NCBI RefSeq assembly: GCF_000219625.1
Contig: NC_018218.1
Span: 4,774,001-4,838,000, forward strand
Reading direction: 5' to 3'
Source: Zymoseptoria tritici IPO323
Taxonomy: Eukaryota; Ascomycota; Dothideomycetes; Mycosphaerellales; Mycosphaerellaceae
DNA length: 64,000 nt
A program made the position numbers and the translations under genes. Of the stretch, positions 22,093-29,623 are shown piece by piece. Below the pieces are notes generated by a model. That model worked only from the letters and a program-made list of their open reading frames with translations. It had not been told where the DNA came from and ran no database searches. Positions within the stretch are counted from its first letter, which is position 1. Every line of letters starts with the position of its first letter.

Positions 22093-22420
22093 GGGGAAGT
22101 AGCCTAATAGTAAGGCGCTGAGTCAAAATCCCTCTCAGGCTTGTCCTGAGTTTTCCATACAGTCTTGTACTGTACTTTGCTCACAGTCTTGTACTGTGTT
22201 ACTCCCTCAGGCTTGTCCTGAGTTTTCCGGAGATTGTGTCTCCTTTCAGGCTTGTCTTGAATTTCCCACAGGCTTGTCTTGTGTTACTTGTCAGGCTTGT
22301 CCTGCGTTTTCCACACAGTCTTGAATTGTGCTACCTGTCAGGCTTGTCCTGCGTTTTCCACACAGTCTTGAACTGTGATACTGTTGACTCAGAGATGCCG
22401 GTTCGAATCCGGCCTTCTCC
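22093..22420 (+). tRNA. tRNA-like Pol III gene 1 with an 11-hairpin insert in the anticodon loop
   Basis: Acceptor stem GGGGAAG (22093-22099) pairs with CTTCTCC (22414-22420) with one G-U. The A box TAGCCTAATAG fits TRGYNNARNNG exactly, with D stem GCC/GGC. T arm GCCGG-TTCGAAT-CCGGC contains the B box GGTTCGAATCC. Anticodon stem CTGAG (22118-22122) pairs with CTCAG (22388-22392). Between the two halves are 265 nt rather than 7. The bases inside the stem extend the pairing to nine pairs (CTGAGTCAA/TTGACTCAG). A T8 terminator follows at 22424. No 7-nt loop with U33 and a purine at 37 can be assembled by removing an intron at the usual position 37/38, so the isotype is not assigned. Ordinary fungal tRNA introns are far shorter. 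Confidence 0.8.
22134..22377 (+). repeat. array of 11 tandem hairpins inside tRNA-like gene 1
   Basis: Hairpins start at 22134, 22158, 22182, 22206, 22229, 22245, 22267, 22290, 22314, 22337 and 22361. Spacing is 23-24 nt except for 16 and 22 around the fifth and sixth. Typical units have a 6-bp stem and a 5-nt loop CTTGT (CTTGA in two). Stems differ but pair: CTCAGG/CCTGAG, TACAGT/ACTGTA, CACAGT/ACTGTG, GGAGA/TCTCC, TTCAGG/CTTGAA, CACAGG/CTTGTG. Units 8 and 10 (GTCAGG/CCTGCG) keep only four pairs. Spacers are pyrimidine-rich, TTTTCC or similar. Confidence 0.85.
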
Positions 22421-22423
22421 ATC

Positions 22424-22431
22424 TTTTTTTT
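22424..22431 (+). terminator. Pol III T-run terminator of tRNA-like gene 1
   Basis: Eight consecutive T residues begin 3 nt after the 3' base of the acceptor stem, the usual RNA polymerase III stop. Confidence 0.85.
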
Positions 22432-22701
22432 CCTCCATCGAGATACTGATTTCTTATGAACACGCCAGCACCCTGCTCCCTCGTTGTCATCTTGTCGATG
22501 GTCGGCTCGTCACTTCTTAGAGTAGGTCAAACATGCTGTGTGGTCGATTGCATGCATGTCTCTTCACTCTGGCAAAGCCGATACTTTGACGAAAAGCCGT
22601 TGCAATCGTCTGGTTTTCCTCCCGCCTTGATCGAGAGCGACAATCGACCTGGAGTCCTGGACCTTCCTTAGCTGCTAAGTCAAGTGTGCCGTAACAACCG
22701 G

Positions 22702-22707
22702 TATATA
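22702..22707 (+). promoter_or_regulatory. TATA-like element upstream of tRNA-like gene 2
   Basis: TATATA within CCGGTATATACCC, about 40 bp before the first base of the second tRNA-like body. Gene 1 has the related sequence CGGATATGTACGC at nearly the same distance, inside a flank of some 50 bp that resembles this one. TATA elements near -30 to -40 assist Pol III initiation in fungi. Confidence 0.5.
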
Positions 22708-22742
22708 CCCTTTGAATCTTTCCGCTCCATCAATATATCAAA

Positions 22743-22909
22743 GGGGAAGTGGTCTAATGGTAGAATACCGAGAGTGAACCCCCATGGCCTCTGTGCTGTG
22801 CTCTTAGCGGACTCTGCTCTGCTCTCCCTACGGACTCTGTTCTGTATTTCCCCATGGCCACTGTGCTGTGTTTTCACTCGGAGATGTCGGTTCGATTCCG
22901 ACCTTCCCC
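22743..22909 (+). tRNA. tRNA-like Pol III gene 2 with a 4-hairpin insert in the anticodon loop
   Basis: Acceptor stem GGGGAAG (22743-22749) pairs perfectly with CTTCCCC (22903-22909), followed by a discriminator A. A box TGGTCTAATGG fits the consensus. T arm GTCGG-TTCGATT-CCGAC contains B box GGTTCGATTCC. Anticodon stem CCGAG (22768-22772) pairs with CTCGG (22877-22881). The enclosed segment is 104 nt rather than 7. Inside it GTGAA and TTCAC can extend the stem with a small bulge. The D arm resembles fungal Gly or Gln tRNAs, but no anticodon with U33 and a purine 37 can be read, so the isotype is left open. It is a diverged paralogue of gene 1: same acceptor 5' strand, same AGAT variable loop, same architecture. 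Confidence 0.8.
22783..22870 (+). repeat. array of 4 tandem hairpins inside tRNA-like gene 2
   Basis: Hairpins start at 22783, 22806, 22829 and 22853, a 23-24-nt period as in gene 1. Each has a 6-bp stem and a 6-nt loop CTCTGT, CTCTGC or CACTGT. Stems are CATGGC/GCTGTG, AGCGGA/TCTGCT, TACGGA/TCTGTA and CATGGC/GCTGTG. Outer pairs change together (A-T, T-A, C-G), while G-U pairs are tolerated. The loop and stem sequences are unlike those of gene 1 although period and geometry agree. Confidence 0.82.
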
Positions 22910-22915
22910 AGTTCC

Positions 22916-22920
22916 TTTTT
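22916..22920 (+). terminator. Pol III T-run terminator of tRNA-like gene 2
   Basis: Five T residues 6 nt after the discriminator base, sufficient for Pol III termination in fungi. Confidence 0.65.
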
Positions 22921-23354
22921 GCTATTGCATCAAATCTCTTCCTGCGACGCTAGTGGAGGCAGGACGCACTTCACTTTCTCAATGCCCACGTGTGCCTTCA
23001 ATTGCGACTTCACCGATGTCCCGCCTATCACATGCTTCGAAACTGGATATCATTCTATTTTTGTCAAGACGTCAACAACTTCAACGCTTGTCCACATCCT
23101 TGTTACTATATTCCCTTGCCTCCCGAACACACCACACCGAACGCCGCATCGAGGGCCTCGATCAGCAGGCCGCAGGCCATCGAGTTTGCATTGAGCAGGG
23201 TATTGATTGAGGACTGCTTCGGCCGCGACCAGGTTGGAGACACTCTTGCGAAATGTAAATTGTCGCAGCTGCCAAGACCGGTCTAGCGCATGTGAAGCGA
23301 AGTGAAGTGAATCGAAGCTTAGTCAACCCTGACAGACTACGTCTAACGACAGCA

Positions 23355-23815
23355 GAACTGTTAAATAGCCGTACAGATAAGTTAGCCGGACAGTCAATTA
23401 GCTGCACCGGTATTATAGCAGGACAGGTAATTAAGCGTACAGATAAGTTAGCCGGACGGTCTATTAGCCGTGCCAGTATGATAGCAGGACAGGCAATTGA
23501 GCGTACAGATAAGTTACAGATAATTTAGCCGGACAGTCAATTAGCTGTGCCAGTATGATAGTAGGACAGGCAATTAAGCGTACAGATAAGTTAGCCGGTC
23601 AGTCTAATTGACCGTACAGGTACAATAGCCGGACAGGCAATTAAGAGTACAGATAAGTTAGCCGGACTGGCAATTAAGCGTACAGATAAGTTAGCCGGAC
23701 AGTCTAATTGAACGTACAGGTACGATAGCAGGCCCGTCGAAGTAATTGTACAGGTACGATAGCAGGACAGACTAATAGGCGTAACGGTAAACATATGCGG
23801 CAGCCTAATAACGGA
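23355..23815 (+). repeat. long degenerate minisatellite, ~33-bp unit
   Basis: Roughly 13 units around CGTACAGATAAGTTAGC followed by CGGACAGTCAATTA. Variants include CGTACAGGTACGATAGCAGG and TGCCAGTATGATAGCAGGAC. Many units differ by transitions, and unit length varies by a few bases. No frame is conserved through the array. It is the best-preserved copy of the repeat family also seen at 5.8, 12.7, 50.7 and 53.5 kb. It starts about 430 bp after tRNA-like gene 2. Confidence 0.88.
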
Positions 23816-24299
23816 CAGGTACCAATGAAGGTCAGAGTCGCGAACATGCGCTTTTGGACTGACGATGCCCGATGGAGAGGATGTGGAGATGGAAACTTGA
23901 GGATGCAGAAGTAGTCCAATCGAACTTTCGAAGAGTGCTGGTTCATCAGGATTACGGATTCCGGAAAGCAGTGTTCGCCGCTACGAGGTCGCCAGCTGCT
24001 TGCTGACATGTGCTTCATTAGGACAGTGCTCACTCATGGGTCGAGCTTTATTTAGCATTCAGGCTGATCTGGCATCACATCCAAAGGCAAACGAACCAAC
24101 TGTACCGTGCCATTCTCATTTCGTGTCTGTTCGTAGTTGTGTTGCATATCGATATCGGTCCTTCGTCGTCGTGCTCCTATGTCCATTCCATACCCTCCGT
24201 CGGAAACCAAGGGAACGCCTGAAACACCACACATATGCCCAGCATACCCAAGCGCCAGGAAACAATGCATTTTCATCGCCTGCTTTCCGCAAAAGCCAT

Positions 24300-26504
24300 C
24301 TAGAACGCCCAAGACCCTCTCCTCGCTGCTCCCCAAGTCGACACAGGCTGGTCCGCATAGCCCTTCTTCTCCTGCCTCGCCCACTCCCTGACGTACAACT
24401 TCAATGCCCGCCATCTCGCACATCCATTACCTTCAATGCCATCTCCACCCTGGCCCTCGTACGCGGGATCCAGACGGATATGACCTCTCGGGTTTTGCTT
24501 GGCTTTGACGTCGTCCTGTCGCAGTTCGGCGATGGGGATGCCCGAGATTTTCGACAGCTCCTCGTCGAAGGGCCTTGCGAGAGTCGGATAGCCGAGCGAG
24601 AGGTAGTTGTACACCTGCGTGACGAATTGATCCGGATACTCGCGTTCGATCATCTCGTCGAGGTCGCGGGCGGAGTCAAGGACGGCGTCGAGATTAGCGA
24701 GGTCGCCGCCAGTGAGACCTTCAGGCGGTGGTGTGGGAGGCTGAACAACACCTGGAGCGCCGTTGCGGGCAGCGAACGACTGTTCGAAGGGGTTGGAAGA
24801 AGGTTCGGCGCGTGGGAGAGGGGTCATAAGACCGGTGGGTATGTTGGGCACCGCGAGACCACCAGTATTAGTAGAAGGCGCCGCGGGTGTCGCAACACAG
24901 AAGCCACCCCACAGACCGCCGCCTTTGTTAGAGCTGTTAGCCTTGGATGAGGCACTGGTAACGGAGATGTTCGAAGTTTTGCCCGCAGGTGCATTCCACA
25001 GCCCGCCTTTGTCCTCTTTCGGAGCTTGCGGCTTGTTGCTTTCGGCGAGCATTTGTTGCCGAAGCTTGGCAGATCCTTGTGTCACATCGAAACGCGCCGG
25101 TTCTGGAGACGGACATCTGGGGAACACCAAATCGTTTCCAAGCATTGGCGGACGAGCTCGATCACGCATGGACTGCATGTCAGCGTCTGGCTGCTGTATG
25201 GTCATTCCAGCGTCAGGGTTCCACCACGGAGAGTTGTCCGGAGGCGCTTTGCTGGCCGCGGTGGTTTGATCGGCCTTGCGGTCCCTCTCGAGCTGCTCCG
25301 CATGTCGCTGCATTTCCATCTGCTCCCATGATATCTTGACAGAGCTCTCACGTCTTGCCCGTTTAAAGAACACTTCCTCGTCATAATCCATCCAAGGCAC
25401 AGGACGATCTTCAATCTCGTCAGTCTCCATATCGTCATTAACGTAATGTTGGACCGGCTCGTGGAAATCGGAGTTGGGAAATGCAGCCAGTGCCTGTTCC
25501 TGCAATCTCTGCTGTGCCTTCTTCGCCTCGAGCTGGAAGTAGTACGAGCCGAAATCCACGCTGTCTCGTTGTCGGGTAGCATCGGCGTTTCTGTAAAAGT
25601 CGTGAAAGGAGGAATCTGAAGCAGTAATCGGTGAGCCTCGTCCAGCACTACCAGACCGCGATGACGGACCCGAACCATGTTCACTTTCTCCACGATCGCT
25701 TTCCGAGCTTTCGATTGTCTCCAGATCCGGCAGGCGGAACGAATGAGTCCGCTCTGGCGTTCTCGAACCCGAGCCACCTTCTGAAGGCGCAATCTGCTCT
25801 CTCAATTTGCCGGAGAAGTCGAAACGCTGTAATTGTGAGGTAGGATCACTTCCTCCTAGACCAGCTTTGGCCTCCACTGGTGTCTTCCATCCTGCATGTT
25901 TCCTATGCTCTCGAGCATGTATCTGATGGCCATCTTCGGTCCTGTAATCCTGACGATTGGTCTTGTCCGCCTCGCCGACCCGACGTGATCTTGATGCTGT
26001 GGACAACACGACTGGTGTGAATCTCTTCGGTGTCGTCTCGTCTCCATTGGTCGTGGAATCATCTTGAGTGTTCTTGCGGCTAGCAGACTTCCGGTTCCCT
26101 CCAAAAACGGTCTCTACGAGCTGTGGCTTGAATCTCGAGCTCCCAGTGTTGTCCTTTGAATTGTTCCTGCTACTTTTATGCGACGTCTCAACCGGTTGAG
26201 GTGCAAACCGTCGCGTTGCCGGCTTGCCTTCTGCAGGTTCCTTGCGTGACGATTTCGTAGATGTCTCCACCGGCTCTGGAGCGAATCTCCTCGTTATCGG
26301 TTTACTCCCCGAAACCGCAGCATCTTTTCGAGATGACTTGGAGGAAGAGTCAATCGCTTCTGGTATGAATCGGCGTACTTTGGAAGCGTCCTCTTTCTCC
26401 GGTGAATGCTTCCGCGTCTGTTTGGAGGACTTCGTCGTAGTTTCAATCGGCTGAGGAGCGAATCGTCTCGGTGGTGGATTAGTCGACGCGGTGGGCGAAG
26501 ACAT
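24300..26504 (-). CDS. fungal protein of unknown function with N-terminal RRFxPxP(V/I)ET repeats
   Basis: A long single frame; the first ATG at 26504 (MSSPTASTNPPPRRFAPQPIET) gives 734 aa. The N-terminal 180 residues contain about six diverged copies of a motif R-R-F-x-P-x-x-(V/I)-(E/D)-(T/S)-x-x-K-S-S-R, spaced some 30 residues apart. The middle is Ser/Glu-rich. A helical block (FGSYYFQLEAKKAQQRLQEQALAAF...MDYDEEVFFKRARRESSVKISWEQMEMQRHAEQLERDRK) follows. The last 150 residues look folded (DLDEMIEREYPDQFVTQVYNYLSLGYPTLARPFDEELSKISGIPI...KLYVREWARQ) and are probably the conserved domain. No catalytic motif, signal or TM segment. Function unknown. Confidence 0.8.
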   Translation of the reverse strand: MSSPTASTNPPPRRFAPQPIETTTKSSKQTRKHSPEKEDASKVRRFIPEAIDSSSKSSRKDAAVSGSKPITRRFAPEPVETSTKSSRKEPAEGKPATRRFAPQPVETSHKSSRNNSKDNTGSSRFKPQLVETVFGGNRKSASRKNTQDDSTTNGDETTPKRFTPVVLSTASRSRRVGEADKTNRQDYRTEDGHQIHAREHRKHAGWKTPVEAKAGLGGSDPTSQLQRFDFSGKLREQIAPSEGGSGSRTPERTHSFRLPDLETIESSESDRGESEHGSGPSSRSGSAGRGSPITASDSSFHDFYRNADATRQRDSVDFGSYYFQLEAKKAQQRLQEQALAAFPNSDFHEPVQHYVNDDMETDEIEDRPVPWMDYDEEVFFKRARRESSVKISWEQMEMQRHAEQLERDRKADQTTAASKAPPDNSPWWNPDAGMTIQQPDADMQSMRDRARPPMLGNDLVFPRCPSPEPARFDVTQGSAKLRQQMLAESNKPQAPKEDKGGLWNAPAGKTSNISVTSASSKANSSNKGGGLWGGFCVATPAAPSTNTGGLAVPNIPTGLMTPLPRAEPSSNPFEQSFAARNGAPGVVQPPTPPPEGLTGGDLANLDAVLDSARDLDEMIEREYPDQFVTQVYNYLSLGYPTLARPFDEELSKISGIPIAELRQDDVKAKQNPRGHIRLDPAYEGQGGDGIEGNGCARWRALKLYVREWARQEKKGYADQPVSTWGAARRGSWAF

Positions 26505-28257
26505 GGCGGTGGTGACCGAGGAAAGGGCAATTGGCCCGCGAAGTCGATGCTGTTGTTGCAATCATGCGCTCCTTGTCCGAGTGGTGACAGAGGCCGACCA
26601 GGCCGGACGTGGTGAGTGAGGTGATCGACCGAGCTGTGGATGTACTGCTCCGTCGAATGGGTGAAATGCAGTGCGACCAGATTCTAGAGTGTGGATGCAG
26701 CAGCAGCAATGGTCACCGGGCGATATGTCGGCGGTATTACCCAGTGGATTGGTAGGGTGTCCAGGTCAGGCGGTGTATCCAAGAACGTGTGGGAAGTTTG
26801 GACGTGAGATCGTGGCGCATACGCGGTTTCCGCGCTGTTGAGGTCGGGATGACGAAAGCAGCAGTTTGAGCCCTCGAGAAGCCGAAGTGAACTTCTTCAG
26901 CTGATATTCTGTCGTGAATCGAAATTACGTTCACAAGAGGATTACAATACTGGTAATAGGCACACAGAACAGAGAAATGGAACGAGCAATGTACGGTGAG
27001 GGCGATACAGTAGTAGCATCGTCTTTAGAAACAGCGGTATAGGAGGAGTGAGATGGCAGCAGGGTCGTCGATTTCATGAAGCAAGGATGCCTGTTAGTGG
27101 CAGTTTGATAGGTGTATTGATGAGACGGGTGCCCGCCATTGACGACTAGTGCCTCAATACTTCCATGCCATCAACCACGCGGCTTGAATCGTCGCTTCTT
27201 CGTGCTCTTCCACTGTGTCTGGCATCTATGAGTGGCCGAGGACCGGATCGCCTCATGATCGAGATGGTCAGACTCACATCGCAGCGTGGGCTGCACCACA
27301 TGAGGCACTCCCAAGAACTTCCATCCCTCCCATAGGATCCATTTCAGCTTGCGAAAAGAGCTGTGTAGTCCTTTCCGGCGACATCCATGTCCATCACCAA
27401 CACGAACGATCATCCGCATGTGCGCCTCTGGCTCCTAGCCCGCCCTTAGCTTCCCCCACGCCCGCAGCCGACGGACCACGCTGCCGCGGCATGGTTCAAA
27501 AGTGATCGACAGAGGTCTCGACTCCTTCGTGTCCGCTGAGGTCTTGTCGGCAATATGTCTTTACGCTGTCGTGTGACATGCACCGCACGAAGTGGTCCTA
27601 ATTGGCTTGGTTTGGAGTGTTGCAGTTTGAGCGGAATCGAGTTTCTCGGAACACCTCGACGTCAACTGGTACCTACCTCCGTGGCTCCGCTTAAACCGCA
27701 GCACTCAACCTGGACATCGGTGGCTCGGATCGTCCAGTCTGAGCCGGAGCACGAAAGTATTGTTGCTGATGTGGCTCCTTCGTAGGCACATGCATTCCGC
27801 TCGAAGAAGATCTCCATGCTCCCTCGCGCAGTCTGGACACCTTAGGCCACCAGAGTTCGACACATGCGGTGCAGTTTGGCGGGGTCCAGGAGGTACCACA
27901 AGTCCACAGTCAGCTTCAACTCTTCAGAATCGACGACTTTGGCTGAGAGTGCTTCGCTTCTGAGCTGTTCGACCAGACCAATAATGGTGTTCAGGGCACA
28001 CTCAACGAAAGTATGGAGAGGGAGAGGACGAGAAAGCAGCTTCATCGCATCACACGTTCGATCTCAAGCCTTGACAAGACGGCACATCAAATTGTCACGC
28101 ATGAAGATGATTTTGCTGATAGTTCTGTCTGCCATACTACGCATTGGCTCTCTTGGTTCGAAATTACATCGGCCAGCCTGCCCCCTATAACCTCCACTAA
28201 CGAACTCCACGGCCCACGTCGAAGAGCAACTGGCCGCAACGAGCTGCTCGTTGTCGA
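26505..28257. other. intergenic region with repeat fragments
   Basis: About 1.75 kb holding no recognisable gene. The only structure found is the pair of inverted-repeat element fragments at 27541-27717, listed separately. Short frames here lack splice consistency or family motifs. Confidence 0.5.
27541..27717. mobile_element. fragments of the 19.9-kb inverted-repeat element
   Basis: 27541-27636 matches 19989-20082 (shared blocks CTTGTCGGCAAT, ACGCTGTCGTGTGA, CACCGCACGA, GTGTTGCAGTTTGAGCGGAA), with differences mostly transitions. About 30 bp later, 27667-27717 (TGGTACCTACCTCCGTGGCT, CCGCTTAAACC) matches the opposite terminal arm. The ends are therefore in reversed order compared with the 19.9-kb copy, as expected of two adjacent truncated copies or a rearranged one. 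Confidence 0.6.
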
Positions 28258-29066
28258 TCAGGCAGAGGATGCTTTCCCGCCAATTTCGCCCGCCTCGCCC
28301 GTCTCGATGGTATCGCTGGTCTCGTTATTGTCGCCCGTGTCTCCCGCCTCAATCCCGAGAATCTCACGCACGGTCCTTGGGCCCATCATACGCTGTCTGA
28401 ACTCCTCCAAGTCAATCAGTCCAGGAATCTCTGGTGGAGCCCAGTTGAAGCCGCCTTCGTCATCAGAAGACTCTTCTCCATCTTCATCATCATCCTCCGG
28501 ACAGTTGGCTGTCGAGGTGTTAGCAGAATGATTATGATTCAGAACGCTCCTACCGTACCTTTCATCGCCTCGAAGTACGCCTCAAGCGCATCCTCTAGCC
28601 GCACCCGCTGAACGGAAGACAGCTCCTCCGCCCCATCTTCCTCGCCAGGGATAGCGAAACCGAAAGCATGAATGAATCCAGCAACGAGGTCCTCGTTGTC
28701 GGGAAGAAATCCTCTGTCCTTGGGGTCGACCTCTGCCTCGATTCTCATGTAGGCATCGTCCTGCTTCTTGTACATGAAGGCGGAGAGTGTGCCTCTTGGT
28801 TGCTCGCCAGAGACAGTAGCACTGCCTGTACCCTTTGTTGCCCACGCCGTCAATGCGCGATGCACCTCAGCGATGTCTCTCGCACGGCGTTGGTCGGTAT
28901 CCGGATCCTCTGCACCTTCGGCACGCTGATCTGCCGCACGTTCCTCGGTTTCGACACATGTGTCGAGTGCCTGTGCGAATGCTTCGAAGCGAGCATCTGC
29001 TGGAGTCGCGACCGCAGTGCTGGCACCTGTCTGGACTGCCTCGTTGTCTGCTCGCATGGCCGCCAT
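28258..29066 (-). CDS. hypothetical acidic protein, two exons
   Basis: Exons on the minus strand are 29066-28559 and 28508-28258 (50-nt intron with GCTAAC branch), 252 aa. The start is taken at MAAMRADNE; an in-frame ATG at 29150 would add 28 low-complexity residues. The protein is rich in Ala, Glu and Asp. Residues about 25-75 look helical (RFEAFAQALDTCVETEERAADQ...RRARDIAEVHRALTAW). A central block has FLPDNEDLVAGFIHAFGFAI. Exon 2 carries an acidic run CPEDDDEDGEESSDDEGGFNW and IPGLIDLEEFRQRMMGPRTVREILGIE. No family recognised. Shared frame across the junction supports that it is a real gene. Confidence 0.65.
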
Positions 29067-29623
29067 CGTGCTACTCGTTGTGTGAGGATGTGTTGTATGT
29101 TGGGGCGAAGGATGTGGAGAAGGTGAGAATTTGAGGGTATGAAGAGACATACAGCGAGTAGTGGAAGAAGGAAGGGATCATGAGCATATGAGAGAGGCCG
29201 TGCACAGATCTCGAGAAGTGAGCGATATGATGCGAAGTGAGGCGCAGAAGCTTCAAATTGTGAGAAATTTGCTGCTGCTGCGAGCATTCACATGCCGCGT
29301 CTCTGCATTCGCATATGACAGGGAATTCAGATGACGGTCCTGTGAAGGGTCGGTGTGATCTTCGTATCCTCTAAACACAATTGTACGGCCACGCCTAACG
29401 CCAGATGTGTTTTCACGGGCGCGTTTGCTTTCGAGTAAAGTGTGATACACATATGATCTCACTACATAAAAGTCAAGGCTTCGGGGTATCTGAATAGTGC
29501 TCATATGCACGCCCAATCCGCTCGCTTGTTGTGTCATATCGACATAAGAAGTTGATACTGGTTCCACGACCAGACCATGTCTATCATCCTTCTTCCAAAC
29601 ATACAGCCACCCTGCTGTCATTG

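Noticed and set aside
22093..22420. Calling gene 1 tRNA-Asn from CTGTTGA before the 3' anticodon stem
   Set aside because: GTT preceded by CT would read Asn, but this would need an intron between positions 31 and 32, and gene 2 gives no comparable solution. Isotype left open.
22134..22870. CRISPR-like array
   Set aside because: Units are hairpins with variable stems and no repeat/spacer alternation; the host is a eukaryote and the arrays sit inside tRNA bodies.
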